A stretch of DNA of 31,468 bases. Source: DAIRUQ01 sp036803245 (GTDB lineage Bacteria > Chloroflexota > Anaerolineae > UBA1429). Shown here piece after piece: positions 22,148 to 30,835 of the stretch. The notes beneath the pieces were generated by a model that did not search any database, was not told the DNA's origin, and worked only from the letters and a program-made list of their open reading frames with translations. Every line of letters begins with the position of its first letter. Positions within the stretch are counted from its first letter, which is position 1. The stretch is taken from NCBI GenBank assembly GCA_036803245.1, contig DAIRUQ010000025.1, positions 1-31,468 of the forward strand, given 5' to 3'. Position numbers and translations under genes: made by a program.

Positions 22148-23281
22148 CTATTGGCCGCAATCGGCCAGGCCACGCTGGGCGGGTAGCGAGTTGGGGTTGA
22201 TGGCCAGCGCCTGTTCCAGCCACGGTATGGCCTGATCGCAATCACCCAGGTAGGCGTGCGACAGACCCAACGTGTAATAGTACTCTTCCAAGGTGCCACC
22301 CAACGCGATCGCCTGCTCGAGGGCCACGATGGCCTCCTCATAGTTGCGCCGCACATAGTAGGTGATGCCCAGGCGGCCATAGGCGCGCGCAAAGGTGGGG
22401 TCGAGCTGGATGGCCTCACGGAGGGTGTCACGCGCCAGCTCGTATGCGCCCATGCTAAAGTAGGTCCAACCGAGTTGATCCAGGATCTGGGGGTCGTTGG
22501 GGTCGACCTGGGCGGCCCGTTCGTACTGGGAGACGGCCGAATCGAGATCGCCGAGCACCTGATGGTTGCGACCGAGATCCAGATGGACAAAGGCAAGGTT
22601 GGCATTCTGGGCCAGGGCTCGCTCATAGTACTCGATGGCGGTCTGGTACTGGCCTGATGCCTCATAGACGTACCCGACCGAGCGCACAACCATGGCGTCG
22701 TTGGGTTCCATCTCGAGCGCCTGAGAGGCGGTCTCGAGCGCGTCTGGGATGCGGCCAGTATCGGCATAGGCCTCGGCAAGATAGGCTAGGGCGAGGGCCG
22801 AATCGGGATCCGTGCCCGTGGCCTTGAGGGCGGTGGCTACCGCCTCGGGCGCTTTGCCGTCCCAATCGAGGGCCAGTGCCAGGATGGCCAAGCACTCGGC
22901 TGCTTCGCGGGGATCAGCGATGCTCTGCTCCACAGCGCGACGGGCCAGCTCGACACCGCCAGACGGGTCGCCGCGCAGGGTGAGGATGCGTCCCCAGCGA
23001 GCATAGGCGACGGCCAGGGTGGGATCCAGCTCGGTGGCGCGGCGGTAGGCGGCGATGGCGTCCTCGATCTCCCAGCGCTCAAAGGCGGCATCGGCCCGTG
23101 CCACATACTCGCGGGCGCTGATCTCGGTGGGAGTGGGCGTGGGCAGCGGACCCGCGATGGCCTCTAGGATGTCGCGCTGCCGCGAATAGAGCAGCCAACC
23201 AAGCACGAGCGCCACCACCACGGCGAGGAGCCAGGGCCAGAACGATCGGTTGTGACGTACCTCTCGGGGGCGCAAGTACAT
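22148..23281 (-). CDS. Membrane-anchored tetratricopeptide repeat protein
   Basis: The 377-residue protein has a basic N-terminus, one membrane helix (about 13-32) and a Pro/Thr linker ('PLPTPTPT', 45-52). About nine TPR units of 34 residues follow, to the C-terminus. The repeats show the TPR pattern (W/L-G-Y-A-F-A-P, as in 'AIEYYERALAQNANLAFVHLDLG' and 'DPQILDQLGWTYFSMG'). The anchor orientation (positive residues at the N-terminus) predicts that the repeat domain lies outside the membrane. TPR arrays bind proteins; the partner is unknown. The ATG at 23281 has only a weak GAGAGG about 11 nt upstream. A promoter with a perfect TATAAT lies at 23333-23328. The 32-residue membrane peptide follows downstream. 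Confidence 0.9.
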   Translation of the reverse strand: MYLRPREVRHNRSFWPWLLAVVVALVLGWLLYSRQRDILEAIAGPLPTPTPTEISAREYVARADAAFERWEIEDAIAAYRRATELDPTLAVAYARWGRILTLRGDPSGGVELARRAVEQSIADPREAAECLAILALALDWDGKAPEAVATALKATGTDPDSALALAYLAEAYADTGRIPDALETASQALEMEPNDAMVVRSVGYVYEASGQYQTAIEYYERALAQNANLAFVHLDLGRNHQVLGDLDSAVSQYERAAQVDPNDPQILDQLGWTYFSMGAYELARDTLREAIQLDPTFARAYGRLGITYYVRRNYEEAIVALEQAIALGGTLEEYYYTLGLSHAYLGDCDQAIPWLEQALAINPNSLPAQRGLADCGQ

Positions 23282-23327
23282 GCGATGCTGTGCCTCTCGC
23301 GATGGCGACCAAGGACCTTGAGGCTCG

Positions 23328-23357
23328 ATTATAGCATGCGGTGGGGAGGGCCTCCAA
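23328..23357 (-). promoter_or_regulatory. Promoter for the TPR gene
   Basis: On the minus strand: TTGGAG (23357-23352), an 18-nt spacer, perfect TATAAT (23333-23328). It is divergent from the promoter at 23433-23462. Confidence 0.5.
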
Positions 23358-23432
23358 TCTCGGGAGCGGTGCGAGTGCGACGCCCCAGCGTGGCGTGCGT
23401 GTATCTCCCACGAGGCAGGCTGGTGTTAGCCG

Positions 23433-23462
23433 CTGGCAGCCAGAACGGCGAGGACCTATAAT
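23433..23462 (+). promoter_or_regulatory. Promoter for the IMPase-permease-macro-nadE run
   Basis: CTGGCA (23433-23438), an 18-nt spacer and perfect TATAAT (23457-23462). The leader would be about 18 nt and includes the GGAGGG ribosome site. Confidence 0.55.
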
Positions 23463-23486
23463 CGGCCAAGTGAGGAGGGCGTCGCG

Positions 23487-24335
23487 ATGATGGACATGAT
23501 GCGGTTCGTGACCCAGATGCGCCTGGCGCTGCGGCAGTGTGGACGAGTGGCGGTTGCCTTGCAGGGACAGGTGACGACCGAGCACAAAGTGCCCGATTCG
23601 CGCCACCAGCAGAGCACGGCGGTCTCGGTGGTAGACCGTGTCTGTCAGGAGATTCTGCTGTTGGCGGCGGCGCAGATGGCCCCCGAACTGGTCTTGTACA
23701 GCGAAGAGCTAGCGGCGTGCCCCCGTGAGCTGCAGGAGCTGTTCAGCCAACGCAGCAGCTACGAGCTGGTGGTGGACCCAGTGGATGGGACCGACGACTA
23801 TTTGGCGGGCCGCTCGAGCTATGGCCACATGGTGGGGCTGCTAGATCTGGAGACGGGGCGCTTTGACCTGGGGATGCTGTACTTTGCGGCCACGGGCGTG
23901 CTGGTGTGGGGCCTGCGCGGTATGGGCACGTTCATCGAGCGTGGATTCGGGGGCCTGCCGCAGCGGCTCGATCGGGTCGATGCCCCACGCTCGGCCACCG
24001 AGGTGAAGCGGATGCGCGAGGCGGATCGATCGGCGCTAGAGGGGCTGGATCTGGCCATGACGCCCAACAGCGGCGCGTCGGTGGCCTATCTGGTGTGGCG
24101 CTTGCTGATGGGCGAGACGGGCGTGGTGGTTCTGCGGCAGTTCCACGGGCATGATAGCGGCCCTGGCAGCGTGTTGGTAGAGGAGCTCGGTGGCGCCATG
24201 TTGGCTGCGGACGGAGATCCCGTGCGCTATGATCCCAACATGGCCCGCGTTCCGTTGGTGGTGGCGTCGTCCGATGCTGCCCTGGCGCGCGAGGTGGTGG
24301 CAGCGCTCGTCGGTGGCGAGGGGCGGGCGCTATGA
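23487..24335 (+). CDS. Inositol-monophosphatase-family phosphatase (IMPase/CysQ type)
   Basis: The family removes phosphate from inositol phosphates, 3'-phosphoadenosine 5'-phosphate, NADP or fructose bisphosphate using metal ions. The 282-residue product keeps the metal-site motifs: 'YSEEL' (71-75), 'VVDPVDGTDDY' (95-105, the D-P-x-D-G-T box) and the last metal ligand Asp223 in 'HGHDSGPGSVLVEELGG'. The usual W-D of the last motif is H-D. Substrate is not clear. GGAGGG lies 7 nt before the ATG. Its stop overlaps a possible start of the permease gene in ATGA. The downstream macro-domain and NAD synthetase genes hint at a nucleotide substrate (pAp or NADP), which is only an inference. Confidence 0.88.
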   Translation: MMDMMRFVTQMRLALRQCGRVAVALQGQVTTEHKVPDSRHQQSTAVSVVDRVCQEILLLAAAQMAPELVLYSEELAACPRELQELFSQRSSYELVVDPVDGTDDYLAGRSSYGHMVGLLDLETGRFDLGMLYFAATGVLVWGLRGMGTFIERGFGGLPQRLDRVDAPRSATEVKRMREADRSALEGLDLAMTPNSGASVAYLVWRLLMGETGVVVLRQFHGHDSGPGSVLVEELGGAMLAADGDPVRYDPNMARVPLVVASSDAALAREVVAALVGGEGRAL

Positions 24336-24376
24336 GCGGGGATTCGCGGCCTGGTGGCGCCAAGAGGAGGTGGCGG

Positions 24377-24883
24377 ATGGACACGGCCACGTGGGTGATG
24401 GCTGGTCTGGCGGTGGCGCTCTTGGTGGTCGCGTACCTTAGGGGACGCCAGGTGGCGGTGGCGGGGCTGACGCGAGGCGGCACCTTGCTCTGGGACAACC
24501 TGCCGCTATTACTGCTCTCGTTCGCCGTGGCGGGGTTGGCCCAGGTGCTCTTGCCGCAGGATCTGGTTGCGCGCTGGCTGGGCCGCGACGCGGGCTGGAA
24601 GGGGGTTCTGCTGGGCTGTTTGGCAGGCGGGTTGGTCCCTGGCTCGCCCTATGCGCTGTTTCCCGTGGTGGGCGCCTTGTACCGCACTGGTGCTAGCTTG
24701 GGGGCAGTGGTGGGCTTTGTCACCGCTTGGGCGCTCTGGTCGGTGACGCGCCTGCCGCTGGAGGCGGCGTTGGTGGGCCCGCGGGTCACCGTGGTACGAT
24801 ACTTGTGTACCCTGGGCTTTCCGCCGCTGGCCGGGCTGCTCGCGCACTGGGTGGTCGGATGGACCAACTGGGCGGCGCCATGA
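24377..24883 (+). CDS. Half-length permease of the UPF0718/ArsP (DUF318) type
   Basis: The 168-residue protein has about five hydrophobic segments. It shows the family core 'LLLLSFAVAGLAQVLLPQDLVARWLGR' followed by a 'GALYRTGASLGAVVGFVTAWALWS' block, as in COG0701 predicted permeases. These usually have two such repeats in 300 or more residues; here one repeat is present, so it may act as a dimer. The family includes organoarsenical exporters, but the Cys residues used there are not evident. The ATG at 24377 has GAGGAGG (24364-24370) 6 nt upstream. An in-frame ATG at 24332 overlaps the preceding stop and would add 15 polar, basic residues; it remains possible. Confidence 0.72.
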   Translation: MDTATWVMAGLAVALLVVAYLRGRQVAVAGLTRGGTLLWDNLPLLLLSFAVAGLAQVLLPQDLVARWLGRDAGWKGVLLGCLAGGLVPGSPYALFPVVGALYRTGASLGAVVGFVTAWALWSVTRLPLEAALVGPRVTVVRYLCTLGFPPLAGLLAHWVVGWTNWAAP

Positions 24884-24911
24884 GGCCGCACTGGCTCGGG
24901 AGGGCGGGGCG

Positions 24912-25442
24912 ATGATCAAGCGACTCAAGATACTGCGGGCTGACATCACTTCACTGGCCGTGGATGCCATCGTGAACGCCGCCAACCGCTCGTTGTTGGG
25001 AGGGGGCGGCGTCGATGGCGCTATCCATGCGGCGGCGGGCCCCGACCTGCTACAGGCATGTCGCCAGATCGGCGGCTGTGCCACGGGCGAGGCCGTCTTG
25101 ACGCCCGGTTTTGGGCTGCCTGCCCGGCATGTGATCCACACGGTGGGCCCGGTGTGGCGCGGCGGCAAGCGCGGAGAGGCCGAGCTACTCGCCAACTGCT
25201 ATCGCAACAGCCTGCGGCTGGCGGTGGAGCACGGCATTCAGACTATTGCCTTTCCGGCCATCGGCACGGGCGTGTATGGCTATCCTCCCGAAAAGGCGGC
25301 ACGTATCGCCGTGCGCGAGGTGGCGCGCTTTCTGCAGCAGGATCACACGCTGCAAGAGGTGATCCTGGTGGCCTTTCAGCCCGAGACCTCGCAAGCGTAC
25401 TGGGATGCGGTGGCTGCCTGGGAGGCCGGCAAGCTGGTATGA
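24912..25442 (+). CDS. Macro-domain protein (ADP-ribose/O-acetyl-ADP-ribose hydrolase type)
   Basis: Macro domains bind ADP-ribose and several remove it from proteins or hydrolyse O-acetyl-ADP-ribose. The 176-residue product is a stand-alone macro domain of the MacroD/YmdB class. 'DAIVNAANRSLLGGGGVDGAIH' covers the NAAN and GGGGVDGAIH loops (18-39), and 'GEAVLTPGFGLPARHVIHTVGP' and 'FPAIGTGVYGYP' (the phosphate loop) follow. The catalytic-type Asp and Asn of this class are present. GGGAGGGCGGGG lies upstream of the ATG. It is followed after 19 nt by NAD synthetase, placing ADP-ribose turnover beside NAD formation. Confidence 0.93.
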   Translation: MIKRLKILRADITSLAVDAIVNAANRSLLGGGGVDGAIHAAAGPDLLQACRQIGGCATGEAVLTPGFGLPARHVIHTVGPVWRGGKRGEAELLANCYRNSLRLAVEHGIQTIAFPAIGTGVYGYPPEKAARIAVREVARFLQQDHTLQEVILVAFQPETSQAYWDAVAAWEAGKLV

Positions 25443-25450
25443 ACAGGGCT

Positions 25451-25464
25451 GGAGGTGCTGGTTG
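25451..25464 (+). promoter_or_regulatory. Ribosome site fixing a TTG start for nadE
   Basis: GGAGG (25451-25455) stands 6 nt before TTG (25462-25464). The resulting N-terminus 'MRIAMAQTNPVVGD' is the family consensus, whereas the first in-frame ATG further down would remove the first strand of the amidase domain. Confidence 0.8.
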
Positions 25465-27114
25465 AGAATCGCCATGGCCCAGACGAACCCGGTGGTGGGC
25501 GACGTGGGCGGAAACGTCGTCCGGCTGTGTAAGTGGGCGCAGAGGGCCGTTGCCGCCGGCGCCGAGCTGGTGGTCTTTCCCGAGCTGAGCGTGTGTGGCT
25601 ATCCGCCCATGGATCTGCTAGAGCGGCGGTGGTTTGTCGCGCAGGTGCAGGAGGGGGTGGCCGAGGTGGCGCGCTGCTCAGCCCGGCTCGGCGGCGCGGG
25701 CATCCTGTTCGGCGCGCCCGTGCCCACTGGGCACGAGAACGGCAAGCAGCTGCACAACGCCGCCTTGTTGGCTGCCGATGGTCAGGTCGTTGCCGTGCGC
25801 GCCAAAGCGCTGCTGCCGACCTATGACGTGTTCGACGAGGCGCGCTATTTCGCGCCGGCTGATGAGGTCGCCGTGGTGCCGTTTCACGGGGAGCGGCTGG
25901 GCATCCACGTGTGCGAGGATGCCTGGACCGACCCCAGCATCGGGCCGCCGGCCAAGCTCTACGACCGCAACCCCGTGGCCGAGTTGGCGGCACAGGGTGC
26001 CACTATGCTGATCAACATTTCGGCTTCGCCCTTTTCCGTGGGGAAAGAGCTGCTGCGGCAGCGGATGTTGGCCCAGCACGCCCATCGCTTTGGCCTGCCC
26101 TTTTGCTATGTGAACCAGGTGGGTGGCAACGATGAGCTGATCTTTGACGGCAACAGCTTGTGCTTGGATGATAGGGGCCAGATGCTGGCCACCGGGCGCG
26201 CCTTTGACCAAGATCTGGTACTGGTCGACGTGGATCGTCCTACCCCCCAGCTGGATTGGGATCCGCAGAAAGAGATCGCGTCGGTGCACGACGCCCTGGT
26301 CCTTGGCCTGCGCGATTACTGCCGAAAATGTGGCTTTGAGCGGGCCGTCCTGGGGCTCTCGGGTGGCATTGATAGCGCGGTGACGGGGGCGCTGGCCGCC
26401 CGGGCGCTGGGGCCGGAGCGGGTGTGGGGCATTTCCATGCCGTCCAGGTTCTCATCGCCGGGCAGCGTCGACGACGCCCGCAGTTTGGCGCAGAACCTGG
26501 GCATTCGCTACGACGTCATTCCCATCGCTGCCATGCAAGAGAGCTATTTGGCAGCGTTGGCGCCGCATTTTGCGGTGATGGAACCCAACGTGGCCGAGGA
26601 AAACATCCAGGCGCGGATCCGTGGTAACCTGTTGATGGCCATGTCGAACAAGTTCGGCCATCTGCTGCTGACGACGGGCAACAAGAGCGAGATGGCTGTG
26701 GGCTATTGCACGCTCTATGGCGGCATGAGCGGCGGCCTGGCCGTGCTGGCCGATGTGCCCAAGACCATGGTCTACCGCTTGGCGCGCTATATGAACCGAG
26801 GCGCATCGGTCATCCCAGAAGCGTCGATCACCAAGGCCCCCTCGGCCGAGTTGCGCCCCAATCAGACGGACCAGGATACGTTGCCGCCCTATGAGGTGCT
26901 GGATGGCATCCTAGAGCGCTATGTGGAACAGGGGGCATCGGTGGCAGAGATCGTCGCCATGGGGTACGATGGGGACACGGTGAGATGGGTGGCGCGCGCG
27001 GTCGACCGCAACGAGTTCAAGCGCAAGCAGGCCGCGCCAGGGCTGCGTGTCACCACCAAGGCGTTCGGCGTCGGGCGTCGAATGCCCATCGCCGCGCGGT
27101 GGGAACATCCGTAG
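25462..27114 (+). CDS. nadE: Glutamine-dependent NAD+ synthetase
   Basis: The enzyme amidates nicotinic acid adenine dinucleotide to NAD using glutamine and ATP, the last step of NAD synthesis. The 550-residue product has both domains. The N-terminal nitrilase-fold glutaminase carries the triad Glu41 ('FPELSVCGYPP'), Lys115 ('RAKALLPTYDVFDE') and Cys151 ('GIHVCEDAW'). The C-terminal synthetase has the ATP-pyrophosphatase loop 'LSGGIDSAV' (299-307), 'QARIRGNLLMAMSNK' and 'TGNKSEMAVGY' with 'SAELRPNQTDQDTLPPY'. The start is TTG at 25462, supported by GGAGG 6 nt upstream and by the family N-terminus. It ends 'RRMPIAARW' as is typical. It lies in a same-strand run after the macro-domain gene. Confidence 0.96.
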   Translation: MRIAMAQTNPVVGDVGGNVVRLCKWAQRAVAAGAELVVFPELSVCGYPPMDLLERRWFVAQVQEGVAEVARCSARLGGAGILFGAPVPTGHENGKQLHNAALLAADGQVVAVRAKALLPTYDVFDEARYFAPADEVAVVPFHGERLGIHVCEDAWTDPSIGPPAKLYDRNPVAELAAQGATMLINISASPFSVGKELLRQRMLAQHAHRFGLPFCYVNQVGGNDELIFDGNSLCLDDRGQMLATGRAFDQDLVLVDVDRPTPQLDWDPQKEIASVHDALVLGLRDYCRKCGFERAVLGLSGGIDSAVTGALAARALGPERVWGISMPSRFSSPGSVDDARSLAQNLGIRYDVIPIAAMQESYLAALAPHFAVMEPNVAEENIQARIRGNLLMAMSNKFGHLLLTTGNKSEMAVGYCTLYGGMSGGLAVLADVPKTMVYRLARYMNRGASVIPEASITKAPSAELRPNQTDQDTLPPYEVLDGILERYVEQGASVAEIVAMGYDGDTVRWVARAVDRNEFKRKQAAPGLRVTTKAFGVGRRMPIAARWEHP

Positions 27115-27129
27115 GATCGGAGGATCGCT

Positions 27130-28911
27130 ATGCTAGACCTGAACCATGGCCCGTTCGAGGTACAGGACCACGAGGTCGACCTGTGCGTGGTAGGCGGTGG
27201 CATGGCGGGGCTAACCGCCGCCGTGACGGCCGCACGCCTGGGGGCGCGGGTGGCGCTGATGCAGGATCGGCCGATGCTGGGCGGCAACGCCTCCAGCGAG
27301 ATCCGCGTGCACATCCAGGGCGCCGACCGTCACAACAGCGTCGCCAACGTGCGCGAGACCGGCATTCTGGAAGAGCTCAGGCTGGAGAACGCGCGGCGCA
27401 ACCCTAACTGGGCCTGGGGCGTGTGGGATACCATCCTCTATGAGGCGGTGCGGTTCCAACCCAACCTGACGCTCTTGCTCAACTGCTCTTGCCTCGATGC
27501 GCAAATGGAGGGCGACGCTATCACCAGCGTCACCGGGTGGCAGTTGACCACCCAGCGCTACCATCGAGTGCGGGCGCCGCTGTTTGCCGACTGCTCGGGC
27601 GACGCCGTGCTGGCGCCGCTGACGGGCGCGGCCTATCGCATGGGGCGCGAGGCTCGTCATGAGTATGGCGAGTCAATCGCTCCCGAGGTCGCCGACACCT
27701 GTACCATGGGCATGACCTGCCTGTTCCAGGCGCGGCAGCATGAGACGCCGCAGCCGTACACGCCGCCGAGCTGGGCGTACACGTTCGGGAGCTGGGACGA
27801 GATCCCCTATGGGGGACGGCGGCCATGGTTCGAGATGGGTTACTGGTGGGTCGAGCTGGGCGGCGAGGCCGATAGCATAGCCGAGACCGAGGCGATGCGA
27901 GACGAGCTGCTGCGGATCGTCTTTGGGCTGTGGGACTTTATCAAGAACAGGGCCGAGCATGATGGCCCCAACCCAGCGCAGAACTGGGCCTTGGACTGGA
28001 TTCAGTTCCTGCCGGGCAAGCGCGAGAGCCGCCGCTATGTCGGCGACCACGTGTTGACCCAGAACGACATAGAGGCCGAGGGACGGTTCGCCGACCTGGT
28101 GGCCTATGGCGGATGGAGCATGGACGATCACCACCCGTCGGGGTTCTGGTCGGCCAAGCGGGGCGTGCCGGCGACCATCTTTCATCCGGCACCGTCGCCC
28201 TATGGCATCCCCTACCGCTCGCTCTATTCGCGAAATGTCCGCAACCTGTTCTTTGCTGGGCGCTGCGCCAGCGCTACCCATGCGGCCATGAGTTCGGCTC
28301 GCGTGATGGGCACGGGATGCAGCATGGGGCAAGCTGTAGGGTCGGCGGCGGTGCTATGTGCGCGTGATGGGCTGATGCCACGCGATCTGGGTGACGGCCG
28401 CATCGACGAGCTACAGCAGGCCCTGCTACGCCAGGACTGCTATCTGCCCTGGGTGACGCAGGAACTGGGGGCGCTCACGCGCGAGGCCCGCTTGGAGGCT
28501 AGCAGTGGTGACCCGGAGCCTCTGCGAGACGGCATTGCCCGGCCGGTAGGCGATGATCCCCACGCCTGGGTGGGCCACCTGGGCGGTTGGGTGGCCTACA
28601 CCTGGCCCGAGCCGCGCCACGTCGCAGGGCTGACGGTGATCTGCGACTCGGCGTTGGATCAGGACCTGATCATGAGCTATCACCAGCCCACGCCCAAGAC
28701 CTTGCGGAGGGTGCCTGAGAGCGTGCTGCGCGAGGCTCAGGTAGAGGTGCTGGGGGATCGTGGCTGGGAGCTGGCTGCGCGGATCGAGGACAACCATCAA
28801 CGCCACGTGCGCGTGCCGATCGACCGGGCCGTATCCGGCGTGCGACTGGTGCCCACGGCCACGTGGGGGAGCGAACAGGTCCGCCTGTTCGCGCTCTATC
28901 TTGACGCCTAG
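27130..28911 (+). CDS. FAD-dependent oxidoreductase (PF12831 type) with C-terminal beta-sandwich
   Basis: The 593-residue protein opens with a Rossmann FAD loop 'CVVGGGMAGLTAAVTAARLG' (19-38), then 'LGGNASSEIRVHIQG' and 'FADCSGDAVLA'. Near residue 375 'NLFFAGRCASATHAAMSSARVMGT' is the second FAD segment. This is the FAD_oxidored family frequent in Planctomycetota, Bacteroidota and Chloroflexota carbohydrate loci. Residues about 455-593 look like an added discoidin-type beta-sandwich ('WVAYTWPEPRHVAGLTVICDS' and a final 'GVRLVPTATWGSEQVRLFALYL'). There is no signal peptide or Tat motif, so it is probably cytoplasmic. Its substrate is unknown. GGAGG precedes the ATG. It is followed after 25 nt by the glycosidase-like gene, probably a functional pair. 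Confidence 0.87.
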   Translation: MLDLNHGPFEVQDHEVDLCVVGGGMAGLTAAVTAARLGARVALMQDRPMLGGNASSEIRVHIQGADRHNSVANVRETGILEELRLENARRNPNWAWGVWDTILYEAVRFQPNLTLLLNCSCLDAQMEGDAITSVTGWQLTTQRYHRVRAPLFADCSGDAVLAPLTGAAYRMGREARHEYGESIAPEVADTCTMGMTCLFQARQHETPQPYTPPSWAYTFGSWDEIPYGGRRPWFEMGYWWVELGGEADSIAETEAMRDELLRIVFGLWDFIKNRAEHDGPNPAQNWALDWIQFLPGKRESRRYVGDHVLTQNDIEAEGRFADLVAYGGWSMDDHHPSGFWSAKRGVPATIFHPAPSPYGIPYRSLYSRNVRNLFFAGRCASATHAAMSSARVMGTGCSMGQAVGSAAVLCARDGLMPRDLGDGRIDELQQALLRQDCYLPWVTQELGALTREARLEASSGDPEPLRDGIARPVGDDPHAWVGHLGGWVAYTWPEPRHVAGLTVICDSALDQDLIMSYHQPTPKTLRRVPESVLREAQVEVLGDRGWELAARIEDNHQRHVRVPIDRAVSGVRLVPTATWGSEQVRLFALYLDA

Positions 28912-28936
28912 CCACATACAAGGGAGCTGTCTACCA

Positions 28937-30835
28937 ATGCCTTTGGCCAACCGAATCGACTATGCCGAGAGCCGTTGGGCGAATGAGTGGCTGCGCCATC
29001 CCGTGCTAGGTGACCCCTCGTACGATAGCTTTGAGCGTCTGCCAGGCAACCCCGTGCATCGGGGCGCGCCGCCCCTAGAGTGGCCTGTGAACGGCTTTCT
29101 CTTTCGCGACCCCGTCAGCGAGAACTGGTATATCTATGTGGGTGCCTACCCCAAGGGCTACTATGACGTGGACAATCACTCCAGGTGCATCCTATACCGC
29201 TCCACCGACGGCATGCAGAGCTGGGAGCTTCTGGGCAAGGTGCTGGAGGAAGGTCCCGAGTTCTTTGACCACGACGGTGTATGCGTGGGGTCGATGCCCG
29301 ATGTGACGGTGGTGTACGCCGATGGCCGCTACCACATGGCCTACGACTGGGGCCGCTGGTCGCCGGGCGAGAGGCGCTCGGTGGATGGTGGCATCGCCTA
29401 TGCGGTGGCCGATCGGCCCGAGGGCCCCTTTCGCAGGGCGCATGAGCCGATTCACGGCTGGGCGCACCAGGAGCCATGGCTGGGCCGCTACCAAAGGCTG
29501 TATGCGCAGACCATCATCCGCCGCGCCAAGGACTGGGTAATCCTGGCCATGACCGATAGCGCCCCCGAGAGTTGGGCGTTGGTGGGGCTCCGTGCCGACC
29601 ACCCCGAGGGGCCCTATAGCAAGCCCGAGTTCCTGCTGAACGTGGAGCAGGACCGCTATCATCCACCGTTGATGGAATTCTTTCCGGCGTACACGCACGA
29701 GGGGTATGTGTACGCGCCAGCCACCTCGGTGGCGCTGAACCGCGACTATAACATGGTCTTTCGCGCCCCGATCGAGGAGGCGATGGAGCCCGAAGCGTGG
29801 GAGACCTTCCAACACGGCTCCGTATGGCACAGCGAGCCGGTTGAGCACGAGCACTATGGCATCTGGGGCCAGACCTATTCGGGGGCAGTGGCGGAGGATA
29901 CGCTGTACGCCATGTTCCCGTCACGAGATAGCGCCGGACGCGGCACCATCAACCTGGCGCGTCGCCCCTGGGAGCAGCCGCTACGGTCGCGGGGATTCCA
30001 TCTGGGAGCGTTTCAGGGGCCGGCGTTCACGCTGGCGCGGCGAGGATATGGCCCGTTTTCGCTGGAAGCTGAGCTAACGCTGACAGGACGCGCAACCCTG
30101 CTCTGGGCCTATGATGGGGTCATCGGCCCCAATGCGCCTCGCAGCGACGCCACGCTGCATCCTCTGGTGCGCACTGCCTTCCTAGGTCTCGAGATGGGCG
30201 CAGATGGTTGGCGAGTGCTGGAGGTCTCTCCCGAGGGCGAGGATACGGTGCACGCGCAGGGGGAGATGCCGTGCTCTGGCGACCTACGGATCGGCCTGGA
30301 GTTCGGCGACCAAGGCGCGACGACCATCACCTGCAATGGAGAGGTACTCTGGCAGGGGCCCCTGCCCTATGCGCGGGGCAAGATCGGCTGGATGTTGGAG
30401 CCGCATAGCCATGTGGAGGTAACGCGTTTTGTGGTGGAGGGCGCCTGGCATGCGGGGCGCTGGGATCTGCTCTGCACCGAGGCCATCTTGGGGGCGGGCG
30501 AAAAGCCGGCTGACTGGGAAATGCAGCATGATGCCCTGTTCCGCCATGGCATCGGGATGGTACACAACGATGTGGGCGGCCGGGCCAAATGGAACTGGAT
30601 CGGTACGGGCTTTTCGATCTATGCGCCGCGGGGCCCCGAGTATGGCGTGGCTGACGTGGTGCTAGATGGCCAGGTGGTGGGCGAACTGGACCTGCACGCC
30701 GACGAGCTGATGCCATCGGCGCAGGCGTATAGCCTGGGCGGCCTGGCGGAGGGCCCCCACGCGGTGGTGCTGCGGGCGCGTACGGGGCCGCTGGTGGTGG
30801 ATACCTTGCAGGTGACGCGCGCTCTGGATGAGTAG
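28937..30835 (+). CDS. Beta-propeller glycosidase-like protein (GH43/GH32-clan-like) with C-terminal beta-sandwich
   Basis: The 632-residue protein has an N-terminal region (about 30-360) with the repeating W/Y-x-x-Y strand pattern of five-bladed propellers. Examples are 'WYIYVGAYPKGYYDVDN', 'YRSTDGMQSWELLGKVL', 'MPDVTVVYADGRYHMAYDWG' and 'YVYAPATSVALN'. Catalytic acids are not assigned with confidence; Asp in 'MPDVTV' and Glu in 'MEFFPAY' are candidates. Two C-terminal beta domains follow: about 370-500 (concanavalin-like) and about 520-632. The latter shows 'WIGTGFSIYAPRGPEYGVADVVLDG', as in carbohydrate-binding modules attached to glycosidases. There is no signal peptide. AAGGGAG precedes the ATG by 10 nt. 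It pairs with the FAD oxidoreductase gene, and its last 8 nt overlap the next gene. Confidence 0.75.
   Translation: MPLANRIDYAESRWANEWLRHPVLGDPSYDSFERLPGNPVHRGAPPLEWPVNGFLFRDPVSENWYIYVGAYPKGYYDVDNHSRCILYRSTDGMQSWELLGKVLEEGPEFFDHDGVCVGSMPDVTVVYADGRYHMAYDWGRWSPGERRSVDGGIAYAVADRPEGPFRRAHEPIHGWAHQEPWLGRYQRLYAQTIIRRAKDWVILAMTDSAPESWALVGLRADHPEGPYSKPEFLLNVEQDRYHPPLMEFFPAYTHEGYVYAPATSVALNRDYNMVFRAPIEEAMEPEAWETFQHGSVWHSEPVEHEHYGIWGQTYSGAVAEDTLYAMFPSRDSAGRGTINLARRPWEQPLRSRGFHLGAFQGPAFTLARRGYGPFSLEAELTLTGRATLLWAYDGVIGPNAPRSDATLHPLVRTAFLGLEMGADGWRVLEVSPEGEDTVHAQGEMPCSGDLRIGLEFGDQGATTITCNGEVLWQGPLPYARGKIGWMLEPHSHVEVTRFVVEGAWHAGRWDLLCTEAILGAGEKPADWEMQHDALFRHGIGMVHNDVGGRAKWNWIGTGFSIYAPRGPEYGVADVVLDGQVVGELDLHADELMPSAQAYSLGGLAEGPHAVVLRARTGPLVVDTLQVTRALDE

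Noticed and set aside
22023..23281. CRISPR or tandem DNA repeats in the TPR gene
   Set aside because: The periodicity is at the protein level (about 34 residues) and the DNA copies are divergent.
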